Positions 55,653-64,000 of a stretch of 64,000 bases of DNA are shown here, in pieces. The notes below the pieces were generated by a model. It made no database searches. It had not been told where the DNA came from and saw only the letters and a list, made by a program, of their open reading frames with translations. Numbering within the stretch: position 1 is the stretch's first letter; every line of letters begins with the position of its first letter. Source of the DNA: Paenibacillus protaetiae (GTDB lineage Bacteria; Bacillota; Bacilli; Paenibacillales; Paenibacillaceae); the NCBI RefSeq assembly GCF_004135365.1, contig NZ_CP035492.1:3592001-3656000 (forward strand). Reading direction: 5' to 3'. A program made the position numbers and the translations under genes.

Positions 55653-56837
55653 TTGAAAAAGAGATTTTGGCCCGTTGTGGCTCTTATCCTTGCAGCGTTG
55701 GTGATGCAGCCTGTCGGAAGTAATGCGGCCCAAAGCTTGAGCCAGGTGAACAAAGATCTGGCAGCAGCGAAAAAGCAAATTCAAGATGCGCAAAAAGCGG
55801 CCGATGCCGCAGCCAAAAAACAGGATCAGGTTAAAGGGCAAAAAGTCGACGCCAAACAAGCGATTATGCAAATCCAGACCGAATTGACTGCGGTGAATGA
55901 TAATTTAAACGCACTTACGGATCAGATTGCAACGAAAGAAGAGGAGTACAAGCAAACCTCGGCGGAGCTTGATGAAGCCAACGAACGGGTTGCGGAGCGG
56001 GATGATTTGATCAAAAACCGGATGAGGCTGATGTACTCCAACGGTTTCGTTTCGTACCTGGATGTGCTGCTCAGCTCGACAAGCTTCTCCGATTTCCTCG
56101 ACCGTTTCGACACGCTGAAGTCGATGCTGAAGCAGGATCGCGATATTTTGGAGCAGAACAAAAAAGATAAAGCGACGGTAGAGCAGAAAAAGCAACAAAA
56201 AAGCGAGCAGCTAAACGAAGTAAAAACGCTGTATACAAAGCAGGCGACTTATAAATCTCAGCTCAGCCAGAAGGAACAGCAAAAGGAAGTGCTGATCGCA
56301 AGCCTGGATGACCAGCTGGAAGAGCTTGAGGATATTACCGAAGAGCAGCAGCAGCAGCTGGTTGATTTGGCGACCAAAGTATCGAAGCTGGAATCCGAGA
56401 AGAAAAAGCTGAGCTCGGTGGCCAAGCCTTATACAGGGGGCAAGCTTGGGATGCCGATAGTCGATTACACGCGTATCAGTTCGCCGTTTGGCTACCGGAC
56501 GCATCCGGTAACGGGAGAGAAAGAGAAACTGCATACCGGCATTGACTTCGCCGCGCCAAAAGGAACAGACATTTTTGCGGCGGAATCCGGCGTCGTCTTG
56601 CTGGCGCAGCCGGTGAGCGGCTACGGCAACGCTATCATCATCGATCACGGACACAATTTGTGGACGCTGTACGGCCATATCCGCGACGGCGGCACGAAAG
56701 TAAAACAAGGTGACACCGTGAAGAAAGGGCAAAAAATTGCGGAAGTCGGCATGACCGGTACGGCTACCGGCTATCATTTGCATTTTGAGGTACGGGTTAA
56801 CGGCAATCCGGTCAACCCAAGCTCGTATTTGAAATAA
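55653..56837 (+). CDS. EnvC-like murein hydrolase activator/M23 peptidase
   Basis: The 394-residue exported protein has a signal peptide (MKKRFWPVVALILAALVMQP), a long coiled coil (about residues 30-245, rich in KKQ and EQ repeats) and a C-terminal M23/LytM domain. The zinc ligands look complete: HTGIDF near residue 293 and HLHFE near 374, so it may be an active endopeptidase rather than only an activator. TTG 55653 is the start, 11 bases after ftsX, with TAGGTGA before it. FtsEX, EnvC-like coiled coil and LytM domain in one transcript fit a cell-separation or elongation complex. Confidence 0.9.
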   Translation: MKKRFWPVVALILAALVMQPVGSNAAQSLSQVNKDLAAAKKQIQDAQKAADAAAKKQDQVKGQKVDAKQAIMQIQTELTAVNDNLNALTDQIATKEEEYKQTSAELDEANERVAERDDLIKNRMRLMYSNGFVSYLDVLLSSTSFSDFLDRFDTLKSMLKQDRDILEQNKKDKATVEQKKQQKSEQLNEVKTLYTKQATYKSQLSQKEQQKEVLIASLDDQLEELEDITEEQQQQLVDLATKVSKLESEKKKLSSVAKPYTGGKLGMPIVDYTRISSPFGYRTHPVTGEKEKLHTGIDFAAPKGTDIFAAESGVVLLAQPVSGYGNAIIIDHGHNLWTLYGHIRDGGTKVKQGDTVKKGQKIAEVGMTGTATGYHLHFEVRVNGNPVNPSSYLK

Positions 56838-56865
56838 CAGGGCATACATGACTATACATCCTTGC

Positions 56866-56890
56866 GGCAGCCTTAGCGGGCTGCCCTTCT
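56866..56890 (+). terminator. Short intrinsic terminator after the M23 gene
   Basis: GGCAGCC (56866-56872) pairs with GGCTGCC (56879-56885), followed by CTTCTT. It is short, so read-through into the protease gene is possible. Confidence 0.65.
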
Positions 56891-57015
56891 TATATTGCGG
56901 GGAATGCAGCAAGCGAAGCGGATGGCCGGCGCCACCCGTGCGAATAAATAATAATGGTAAGCTTGTCATATACTAGAACGGTTCGGGCAGCACGTAGAGA
57001 AGGTGGTGAAGTTGG

Positions 57016-58482
57016 GTGAAATTTAGCGGACGAACAGTACTTGCGTTTGTAATGGCTTCGATCATCGGCACGGCACTGGTCACTTATGGCCTGACCCATG
57101 AAATATCGCTTTCCGGCAGCTTGCATTCGTCTACGATGGCGGCAGCTCCGGACGGCGCCGGAGCGGATCGCCTAAAGCCGGAAGAGCTGGACAAAATCAA
57201 CGCCGTGCTTGGGCTGATCGAAACGAAGTATTATAAAGATGTAGACCGCGATGAAATTATTGACGGCGCCGTAAAAGGCATGATGTCGGCATTGGAAGAT
57301 CCGTATTCGGTTTATATGGAAAAGGATGTCGCGCAGCATTTTTCAGAGTCGGTGGAAGGGTCGTTTACCGGAATCGGCGCAGAAGTGACGATGGACAGCG
57401 GCAATGTGGTGATCGTCTCGCCCATTAAAAGCTCTCCGGCCGAGAAAGCCGGCCTGCTGGCTAAGGATATCGTATTAAGCGTCAACGGGAAGAAGCTTAG
57501 CGGCCTTGATCTGAATGAGGCGGTCAGCCTCATCCGGGGGCCAAAAGGCACCAAAGCCAAGCTGCTTATCAAAAGAACTGGCCATGCGGAGCCGCTGGAG
57601 CTGGATCTGATCCGAGACGATATTGATGTCGAGACCGTTTTTGCGAAAAAACGGGATGACGGCGTGGGGGTCATCGAAATCCGCCAGTTTTCATTAAATA
57701 CGGCGGACCGGTTCGCGGAAGAGCTGGCCAAGCTGGAGCAGCAGGGCATCAGCGGACTGGTCATTGATGTGCGCAACAATCCGGGAGGGATTTTGCCGGT
57801 TGTCATCAAGGTGGCCGAGAACTTTGTACCGAAAGGCAAAACGATTGTGCAGGTCGAAGACCGCGGCGGCAACCGGGAGAAGACGTTGTCCGGCGGGCAA
57901 GACGGCAAAAGTTATCCGATTGCCGTATTAATGAACAAGGGCAGCGCCAGCGCATCGGAAATTTTGGCCGGCGCCCTCCATGAAGAAGCGGATGCGATTC
58001 TTGTAGGCGAAACGTCATACGGCAAAGGGACGGTACAGGTCAGCTACAACAAAGCGCTTGGCGACGGCAGCCTGATCAAAATGACCATTGCCAAATGGCT
58101 GACGCCAAACGGCGAATGGATTCATCAGAAAGGGATCGAGCCGGATGTGAAAGCGCCGGCGCCGGCTTTGTACTCGGCTGCCCGGTTATCGGTTACGAAA
58201 CCGCTTGTAGCCGACTCCATCGGCGATCAGGTTCGCAGCCTGCAGACGATTCTGAAAGGGCTGGGCTACGATCCGAAACGGGATGACGGCTATTACAGCA
58301 CCAGCACCGTGCAGGCTGTGAAGCAGTTCCAAAGCCATGCGGGACTGCCTGCAGACGGGAAAGTGGATGCCAAGACGGCAAATGCGCTGGAGCAGGCGGC
58401 GATGCAGTGGCTGAAACAAGAAACGAATGACAGCCAGCTGCAGCAGGCGGTTGAAGCTGTTAAAGGCGAAGGCAGGAAATAA
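57016..58482 (+). CDS. ctpB: S41-family C-terminal processing protease (CtpB-like)
   Basis: The 488-residue exported protease has an N-terminal signal/anchor, a PDZ domain (about residues 95-180, GSFTGIGAEV onwards), the S41 core with the catalytic Ser in NKGSASASEI (about 310) and Lys in SYGKGTVQ (about 336), and a C-terminal peptidoglycan-binding domain (LQTILKGLGYDP to AVKQFQSHAGLPADGK). CtpB in Bacillus cleaves SpoIVFA/SpoIVB-type substrates during sporulation; the family also has envelope roles. It begins at GTG 57016 after AAGGTGG. In Bacillus ctpB is also next to minJ, as here. Confidence 0.9.
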   Translation: MKFSGRTVLAFVMASIIGTALVTYGLTHEISLSGSLHSSTMAAAPDGAGADRLKPEELDKINAVLGLIETKYYKDVDRDEIIDGAVKGMMSALEDPYSVYMEKDVAQHFSESVEGSFTGIGAEVTMDSGNVVIVSPIKSSPAEKAGLLAKDIVLSVNGKKLSGLDLNEAVSLIRGPKGTKAKLLIKRTGHAEPLELDLIRDDIDVETVFAKKRDDGVGVIEIRQFSLNTADRFAEELAKLEQQGISGLVIDVRNNPGGILPVVIKVAENFVPKGKTIVQVEDRGGNREKTLSGGQDGKSYPIAVLMNKGSASASEILAGALHEEADAILVGETSYGKGTVQVSYNKALGDGSLIKMTIAKWLTPNGEWIHQKGIEPDVKAPAPALYSAARLSVTKPLVADSIGDQVRSLQTILKGLGYDPKRDDGYYSTSTVQAVKQFQSHAGLPADGKVDAKTANALEQAAMQWLKQETNDSQLQQAVEAVKGEGRK

Positions 58483-58507
58483 AGGGCAAGATGTCGAATG
58501 ATTACAA

Positions 58508-58538
58508 GGTTGGCTCTGAAAGCTGGAGCCAGCCTTTT
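58508..58538 (+). terminator. Intrinsic terminator after ctpB
   Basis: GGTTGGCTC (58508-58516) pairs with GAGCCAGCC (58526-58534) with one G-T pair, then TTTT. Confidence 0.82.
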
Positions 58539-58579
58539 CGTTTGTTATACGCGGCATTGAAGAGAAGGAGTGTGATGGA

Positions 58580-59869
58580 ATGGACATGGTTGATGCTCTG
58601 CTGAGACAGCTTGGACAGGCTGCATTGCAGCTTGTACTACAGCCTTATTACTATATAGCGGTATTATTTTTAATCTTCCAATACTCCAGGCAAATCAGGC
58701 TGGAGAGGCAAATGTTTGCGGTTCGGTTGCATATGTGGCCGCGATTGCTGGGCAAAGCTTTAATGATGGGGCTTGCAGCCGGTGCGGTTATGTCGGTGGC
58801 CGGCGTTTTTATCGGCGCGTCATTAACCTCCGAAGCTTTAATTTGGTTATGGGCGGCAGCGGCGGTTTTGATGCTCGTACGGGTGCGCTATTTATGTTTT
58901 GCCTACGGCGCCGGCTTGCTTGCGTTGTTGCAGTGGATTCTTGGCTGGACCGGTCTGGACAGCCAGTCGGGCACGGTCGGTGAGATGGCCGAATCGCTGG
59001 CCGGCATTGATATGCCGGGATTGCTGATGCTTGTGGCGTTACTTCATTTGATCGAAGCACTGCTGGTACGGAGAGGCGGAGATAAGCTGGCTACGCCGCT
59101 TTTTCTGGAAGGCAAACGCGGAAAGCTCGTAGGCGGCTATATGCTGCAAGGCTTTTGGCCGGTGCCGCTGCTTATGCTGGTTCCGGGAGGCGAAGAGACG
59201 GCATCGCTGCCTTGGACGCCGCTGCTCGGCGGCGATTGGAGCGGCGGCTGGTCGATCGTGGCGCTGCCGATGATTATCGGCTTCAGCGAATTGACCCGTT
59301 CGATGCTCCCGGCTGACAAAGCGAAGCATGCAGCTAAAGGGCTGCTGCTGTACAGTATTTGTGTCGCGGCTTTTGCGGCATTGGCCGCTTACGTGCCGGA
59401 GCTGCTGCCGCTCGCGGCAGTATGTTCGCTTGTGCTGCATGAAGCGATTATCTGGCGCAGCCGTGCGGTAGAATCAGCGCGCAGCCCGCTTTATGTGAAC
59501 GACGCGCGCGGGCTGCGCATATTGGGCATTGTGCCGGGGACGCCTGCCGCTGCGATGGAGCTGAAGGCCGGTGAAATATTGCATAAGGTGAACGGCAGGC
59601 GGATTCGGACGAAAGAGGATTTGCATGCCGCCTTGCACGAGAACCCGGCGTTTTGCAAGCTTGAAGTATTGAATCATGATGGAGAACTGAAGTTCGCCCA
59701 GCGTGCCAGATATGCAGGCGAGCATCATCAGCTGGGCGTTATTTTGGCTCCTGATGAGCAGGCTACGTATTATGTATCGGCAGGACCGGGATCGCTGCTG
59801 GAGCTGTTCAGCCGGAAGCGGACCGCAAGCCGCAGAGAACGTTCCTCGGCAGTATCCGCCGGAGATTAA
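58580..59869 (+). CDS. minJ: MinJ-like polytopic membrane protein with a C-terminal PDZ domain
   Basis: The 429-residue protein has about eight membrane segments (residues 1-295) and a PDZ domain near 305-395 (ILGIVPGTPAAAMELKAGEI with HKVNGRRIRTKEDL). Bacillus MinJ (YvjD) has this architecture and length (about 400), links DivIVA to MinD and directs the division site, and is encoded next to ctpB. The identification rests on architecture and gene order more than on sequence detail. ATG 58580 lies 9 bases after AAGGAG. Confidence 0.75.
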   Translation: MDMVDALLRQLGQAALQLVLQPYYYIAVLFLIFQYSRQIRLERQMFAVRLHMWPRLLGKALMMGLAAGAVMSVAGVFIGASLTSEALIWLWAAAAVLMLVRVRYLCFAYGAGLLALLQWILGWTGLDSQSGTVGEMAESLAGIDMPGLLMLVALLHLIEALLVRRGGDKLATPLFLEGKRGKLVGGYMLQGFWPVPLLMLVPGGEETASLPWTPLLGGDWSGGWSIVALPMIIGFSELTRSMLPADKAKHAAKGLLLYSICVAAFAALAAYVPELLPLAAVCSLVLHEAIIWRSRAVESARSPLYVNDARGLRILGIVPGTPAAAMELKAGEILHKVNGRRIRTKEDLHAALHENPAFCKLEVLNHDGELKFAQRARYAGEHHQLGVILAPDEQATYYVSAGPGSLLELFSRKRTASRRERSSAVSAGD

Positions 59870-59927
59870 GACAGCCCGGGCTGTTATCGGGTCGCGTGAT
59901 CAGCGCCCGGATCATTTCATAGTTGCG

Positions 59928-59968
59928 CAGGGCCTTAGACGATCGGATAGATGCGGTCTAAGGCCCTG
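59928..59968 (+). terminator. Stem-loop after the minJ-like gene
   Basis: CAGGGCCTTAGAC (59928-59940) pairs perfectly with GTCTAAGGCCCTG (59956-59968) over 13 bp, 15-base loop, then TTATGTTGT. T content is low for a strong terminator. Confidence 0.65.
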
Positions 59969-60043
59969 TTATGTTGTACGGCTCCGGACAGCTGCAGTGG
60001 CAGACGGTGCACGAAACCGCAGACATGCACAGGCTGTTAGAGA

Positions 60044-60092
60044 TTGCAACAGCTGCCGCATAACGGTATAATAAATGGGAACACATATTCCT
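60044..60092 (+). promoter_or_regulatory. uvrB promoter with a LexA-like box
   Basis: TTGCAA (60044-60049), a 17-base spacer and TATAAT (60067-60072) form a vegetative promoter. GGGAACACATATTCCT (60077-60092) overlaps the expected start site and has GAAC-N4-ATTC, one base from the Bacillus LexA (DinR) core GAAC-N4-GTTC. uvrB is a known SOS gene in Bacillus. Confidence 0.65.
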
Positions 60093-60159
60093 ATTAAAAT
60101 AGATAGAAACTTTGGCCATACTAGATTTCATATAGATCATTTACAAAGAGCGGATCGGG

Positions 60160-62169
60160 GTGAAGGAGAACGTGAAGCAACCGGAATTGCAAAACAAATT
60201 ATTCGTGCTGAAGTCTGAATACAAGCCGCAAGGCGACCAGCCGGCAGCGATACGCGAGCTGGTGAACGGCGTGCAGGCGGGCAAGAGGCATCAGACGCTG
60301 CTTGGCGCAACCGGCACGGGGAAAACGTACACGATTGCCAATACGATCAAAGAGCTGAACCGGCCTACGCTGGTTATTGCCCATAACAAAACGCTCGCCG
60401 CACAGCTGTGCAGCGAGTTTAAGGAGTTTTTTCCGGACAATGCGGTTGAGTATTTCGTCAGCTATTACGATTACTATCAGCCGGAAGCTTATATCCCTTC
60501 TTCGGATACGTATATCGAAAAGGACTCCAGCATTAACGATGAGATTGATAAGCTGCGCCACTCGGCGACCAGTTCGCTGTTCGAACGCCGGGACGTTATT
60601 ATCGTTGCCAGCGTTTCATGCATTTACGGTCTCGGTTCGCCGTCGGAATACGGCAGCTTGACGCTAAGCCTGCGGGTAGGCATGGAGAAATCGCGGAACG
60701 AAATTTTGCACCGGCTTGTCGACATTCAATACCAGCGGAACGATATTAACTTTATCCGGGGGACGTTCCGCGTGCGCGGAGACATCGTGGAAATTTTCCC
60801 GGTTGCCAATAATGAGCGGGCGATACGGGTAGAACTGTTTGGCGACGAAATCGAACGGATAACGGAAATTGATGTGCTGACCGGCGAAATTGTGGCGGAG
60901 CGGGAACATGCGACGATTTTTCCGGCTTCCCACTTTGTTACGCATGAAGAAACGATGAAACGGGCGCTCGAAAATATTGAGAGAGAGCTGGAGGAGCGGC
61001 TTGCGGAGCTGCGAGAAAACGGCAAACTGCTGGAAGCGCAGCGGCTGGAGCAGCGTACCCGCTATGACCTTGAGATGATGGCAGAGATGGGATTCTGCTC
61101 TGGCATCGAGAACTACTCCGGTCCGCTTACGTTCCGCGAAAGAGGATCAACTCCTTATACGCTGTTTGATTATTTTCCGGATGACATGCTGATTGTAATC
61201 GACGAGTCGCATGTGACGCTGCCGCAAATCCGGGCAATGTACAACGGCGACCGGGCACGCAAGGAGATGCTGGTGTCGCACGGGTTCCGGCTGCCTTCGG
61301 CGCTTGACAACCGTCCTCTTAAATTCGAAGAGTTTGAAGAGAAGGCGAATCAGCTAATTTATGTATCGGCAACACCCGGCCCGTACGAACTGGAGCATTG
61401 CCCGGAGATGGTGGAACAGATTATACGACCTACCGGTCTGCTTGATCCGATTATCGAGGTTCGGCCTACCAAAGGGCAAATTGATGATTTGCTTGGTGAA
61501 ATCCGCGACCGTATCGCCAAGGATGAACGTGTCCTGGTGACCACGCTAACGAAAAAGATGGCGGAGGACTTGACCGACTATTTAAAAGAAGTAGGCATCA
61601 AGGTCCGTTATTTGCATTCGGATATTAAGACGCTTGAGCGTATGGCTATTTTGCGCGATTTACGCCTGGGCACTTTTCATGTGCTGGTGGGGATCAACTT
61701 GCTGCGGGAAGGCCTCGACCTGCCGGAAGTGTCGCTCGTATCCATTTTGGACGCGGATAAGGAAGGTTTCCTGCGTTCGGAGCGTTCGCTTATTCAAACG
61801 ATCGGGCGGGCTGCCCGCAACAGCGACGGCCGCGTGCTGATGTACGCGGATAAAATAACCGATTCGATGGATAAGGCGATCAAAGAGACGGAAAGGCGGC
61901 GCGCCATTCAAATTGCTTATAATGAGAAGCATGGCATTACGCCGCAGACGATTCGCAAACGCGTGTACGATGTGATTGAAGCTACGAAGGTAGCTGAGCA
62001 GAAGGCCGATTATTTAACCGGTGCAGCTTCCGGCAAAATGAGCAAAAAGGATCGCCAGTCGCTCATTCAGCGTCTGGAGGCCGAAATGAAGGACGCCGCG
62101 AAAAACCTGCAGTTCGAGCGCGCTGCAGAACTGCGTGATGCGCTTCTCGAGCTTCGCGCAGACGAATAG
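60160..62169 (+). CDS. uvrB: UvrABC system protein B
   Basis: The 669-residue nucleotide-excision-repair helicase is loaded at lesions by UvrA and recruits UvrC. It has Walker [15 protein letters not shown] (near residue 48), the beta-hairpin [58 protein letters not shown] and a C-terminal UVR motif ([20 protein letters not shown]). GTG 60160 and GTG 60172 are both in frame; AAGGAG lies only 3 bases before the second, so I keep the first. The length is near the family norm of about 660. Confidence 0.97.
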   Translation: MKENVKQPELQNKLFVLKSEYKPQGDQPAAIRELVNGVQAGKRHQTLLGATGTGKTYTIANTIKELNRPTLVIAHNKTLAAQLCSEFKEFFPDNAVEYFVSYYDYYQPEAYIPSSDTYIEKDSSINDEIDKLRHSATSSLFERRDVIIVASVSCIYGLGSPSEYGSLTLSLRVGMEKSRNEILHRLVDIQYQRNDINFIRGTFRVRGDIVEIFPVANNERAIRVELFGDEIERITEIDVLTGEIVAEREHATIFPASHFVTHEETMKRALENIERELEERLAELRENGKLLEAQRLEQRTRYDLEMMAEMGFCSGIENYSGPLTFRERGSTPYTLFDYFPDDMLIVIDESHVTLPQIRAMYNGDRARKEMLVSHGFRLPSALDNRPLKFEEFEEKANQLIYVSATPGPYELEHCPEMVEQIIRPTGLLDPIIEVRPTKGQIDDLLGEIRDRIAKDERVLVTTLTKKMAEDLTDYLKEVGIKVRYLHSDIKTLERMAILRDLRLGTFHVLVGINLLREGLDLPEVSLVSILDADKEGFLRSERSLIQTIGRAARNSDGRVLMYADKITDSMDKAIKETERRRAIQIAYNEKHGITPQTIRKRVYDVIEATKVAEQKADYLTGAASGKMSKKDRQSLIQRLEAEMKDAAKNLQFERAAELRDALLELRADE

Positions 62170-62253
62170 CTGATAGAGGACGGAGCCCAGCCTCCTGCAA
62201 GGAGCGCCTGGGCTTGATTATGCATAGCCGCTGATGCGAAAAGCACAGCCTGC

Positions 62254-62414
62254 GCTTACGAAGTTGTTTTTCGCTATCGCGAAAAACAAAGCGAATGCTT
62301 ACGAAGTCGTTTCTCGCTATCGCGAAAAACAAGCGAATGCTTACGAAGTCGTTTCTCGCTATCGCGAAAAACAAGCGAATGCTTACGAAGTTGTTTTTCG
62401 CTATCGCGAAAAAC
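62254..62414 (+). repeat. Four-copy 42-bp hairpin repeat between uvrB and uvrA
   Basis: Units start at 62254, 62297, 62339 and 62381 (periods 43, 42, 42). Each carries GCTTACGAAGTYGTTTYTCG and CTATCGCGAAAAAC. TTTTTCGC-TATC-GCGAAAAA is a perfect 8-bp hairpin in copies 1 and 4; copies 2 and 3 share one base change. An open frame (62234-62419) reads ANAYEVVSRYREKQ repeatedly but has no ribosome site. The array ends 17 bases before the uvrA start. Confidence 0.9.
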
Positions 62415-62431
62415 TTTAGGAGGGGTCCATA

Positions 62432-64000
62432 GTGGCAAGTGACCAGATTGTGATTAAAGGCGCGCGAGCGCATAATTTGAAAAATATCGACGTCACCATT
62501 CCGCGCGACAAGTTTGTTGTGCTGACCGGGTTAAGCGGATCGGGCAAGTCATCGCTTGCATTTGATACGATTTATGCCGAAGGGCAGCGCCGTTATGTGG
62601 AATCGCTGTCCGCTTACGCGCGCCAGTTTCTCGGTCAAATGGAAAAGCCGGACGTCGATTCGATTGACGGGCTGTCGCCGGCGATTTCGATCGACCAGAA
62701 AACAACGAGCCGCAACCCCCGTTCGACGGTAGGCACGGTTACAGAAATTTACGACTATTTGCGCTTGCTGTACGCGCGGATTGGCAAACCGCATTGCCCG
62801 GAGCACGGCATTGAAATTTCGTCGCAGACGGTTGAGCAGATGGTGGACCGCATTATGGAATATCCGGAGCGCACAAAGCTGCAAATATTGGCGCCGGTTG
62901 TATCCGGCCGTAAAGGTGAGCATACGAAGCTGCTGGCTGACATTCAGAAGCAGGGGTTTGTCCGCGTCCGGATTAACGGCGAAATGCGGGAGCTTTCGGA
63001 GAAAATTGAGCTGGAAAAAAACAAAAAGCATACGATTGAAGTTATTATAGACCGGATTGTCGTTAAACCGGATATTGAAAGCCGCCTGGCCGATTCGCTT
63101 GAGACGGCGCTTAAGCTGGCGGAAGGACGGGTGCTGGTCGACATTATCGACAAAGAAGAGCTGCTGTTCAGCTCCAACCTCGCCTGCCCGATTTGCGGAT
63201 TCAGCATGGACGAGCTGACGCCGCGCATGTTCTCCTTTAACAGCCCGTTTGGCGCTTGTCCGGACTGTGACGGCCTTGGCGCTAAAATGATCGTTGATCC
63301 GGATCTGCTTATTTCCGACTGGAGCAAAACGATCGAAGACGGCGCTTTTGAAGCTTGGGCAGGCAGCACCTCCAACTATTACCCGCAATTTATGGCGGCA
63401 GTCTGCAAACATTACAGCATTCCAACTAATGTGCCGGTGTCGGAGCTGTCGCAAGACCAGCTGAAAAAGCTGCTGTACGGCACCGGCGGCGAACGTGTCC
63501 GTTTTATATACGAAAGCGACTTTGGCGGCCGCAAGGAAGCGCATGTTCCGTTTGAAGGCATTGTGAACAATTTGGAGCGGCGTTACCGTGACACGCCTTC
63601 TGAGTCGATGCGGGAGCATATTGAACAATATATGAGCTCCAAGCCATGCGGCACGTGCAAAGGGCATCGGCTGCGCAAGGAAACATTGGCGGTCACGGTA
63701 GGCGAGCAAAATATTTCGTATGTGACTTCATTGTCCATTGGCGATGCACAGCAGTTTTTTAACGCATTGCAGCTGAACGACAAGGAGAAGCTGATCGCCC
63801 ATCTGATTTTGAAGGAAATTAACGGGCGCCTTGGCTTCCTGGTGAATGTCGGCCTTGAATATTTGACGATGAGCCGTGCAGCAGGCACATTATCGGGCGG
63901 AGAAGCGCAGCGGATCAGACTGGCTACGCAGATCGGTTCCAGCTTGATGGGCGTGTTGTACATTTTGGACGAGCCGAGTATCGGATTGCATCAGCGGGAC
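62432..64000 (+). CDS. uvrA: UvrABC system protein A, N-terminal part (runs past the window end)
   Basis: The first 523 residues of the damage-sensing ABC ATPase are present; the frame is still open at base 64000. Seen are [14 protein letters not shown], Walker [21 protein letters not shown], the zinc Cys pairs (CPICG, CPDC and CGTCKGHR regions), signature [17 protein letters not shown] and Walker [15 protein letters not shown] of the first ATPase half. GTG 62432 is the start, with AGGAGG 8 bases upstream (62418-62423). It likely shares the uvrB promoter across the repeat array. Confidence 0.97.
   Translation, partial: MASDQIVIKGARAHNLKNIDVTIPRDKFVVLTGLSGSGKSSLAFDTIYAEGQRRYVESLSAYARQFLGQMEKPDVDSIDGLSPAISIDQKTTSRNPRSTVGTVTEIYDYLRLLYARIGKPHCPEHGIEISSQTVEQMVDRIMEYPERTKLQILAPVVSGRKGEHTKLLADIQKQGFVRVRINGEMRELSEKIELEKNKKHTIEVIIDRIVVKPDIESRLADSLETALKLAEGRVLVDIIDKEELLFSSNLACPICGFSMDELTPRMFSFNSPFGACPDCDGLGAKMIVDPDLLISDWSKTIEDGAFEAWAGSTSNYYPQFMAAVCKHYSIPTNVPVSELSQDQLKKLLYGTGGERVRFIYESDFGGRKEAHVPFEGIVNNLERRYRDTPSESMREHIEQYMSSKPCGTCKGHRLRKETLAVTVGEQNISYVTSLSIGDAQQFFNALQLNDKEKLIAHLILKEINGRLGFLVNVGLEYLTMSRAAGTLSGGEAQRIRLATQIGSSLMGVLYILDEPSIGLHQRD

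Noticed and set aside
62234-62419. A 61-residue plus-strand ORF made of ANAYEVVSRYREKQ-type repeats, and a minus-strand ORF over the same array
   Set aside because: No ribosome site is present, both strands are equally open because the unit length is 42, and the first unit has an extra base that shifts the frame. It is described as a DNA repeat instead.

Overview
The window comes from a motile, low-to-moderate GC Gram-positive of the Bacillales, most likely a Paenibacillus or close relative. Pointers are the fliD-fliS-fliT flagellar block, an exported protein with two copper-amine-oxidase N-terminal domains, SLH-domain surface anchoring, a hpf-secA-prfB run, frequent GTG and TTG starts behind strong AGGAGG-type ribosome sites, and FtsE/FtsX, CtpB-like and MinJ-like neighbours. 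No tRNA, rRNA, CRISPR array or insertion sequence was seen.

Positions 1-14100 hold flagellar assembly and a flagellin-glycosylation locus. It starts with the FliD 3' end, FliS and FliT. Next come two tandem motility-associated (Maf) glycosyltransferase paralogues and an operon for a pseudaminic-acid-like nonulosonic acid: PseB-like, SpsF/PseF-like, WbqC, PseG-like, two paralogous methyltransferases, PseI-like, an SDR and PseC-like. The pseG-like gene has a one-base deletion inside its GxGH motif, and no PseH N-acetyltransferase is visible. Both transcription units have a sigma-D-like -10 box (CCGATAT) in front of them. Two convergent glycosyltransferases with TPR tails follow on the minus strand (14162-17676), then a cold-shock gene.

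Positions 18765-37462 hold surface polysaccharide genes: an SLH-domain protein, a Wzz/CpsD pair (EpsA/EpsB type), a frameshifted small membrane protein, a structured leader placed exactly where the EAR (epsC) antitermination RNA sits in Bacillus, an EpsC/CapD-type dehydratase, GalU and a phosphoglycosyl transferase. These are followed by an AT-rich cassette of about 6.8 kb (SDR, two glycosyltransferases, a frameshifted Wzy, a TupA-like ATP-grasp protein, Wzx). UDP-glucose dehydrogenase, a UDP-glucuronate epimerase, VanZ and a copper-amine-oxidase-domain protein close the region.

Positions 37500-64000 are mostly conserved housekeeping: a possible unannotated 43-residue ORF, hpf, secA, prfB with its programmed +1 frameshift, argCJBDFGH behind a promoter embedded in a perfect inverted repeat (likely ArgR/AhrC operator), a Branch-type glycosyltransferase, a VanW protein, ftsEX with an EnvC/M23 hydrolase, a CtpB-like protease, a MinJ-like PDZ protein, and uvrB-uvrA behind a LexA-like box. 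Three non-coding oddities sit here: a 52-bp triplication of the argB tail, a three-way-junction structure after argH, and a four-copy 42-bp hairpin array just before uvrA.

Three genes (pseG-like, the small membrane protein, wzy) each look as if they have lost one base in a short G/C run. Sequencing error and real inactivation cannot be told apart from this sequence alone.
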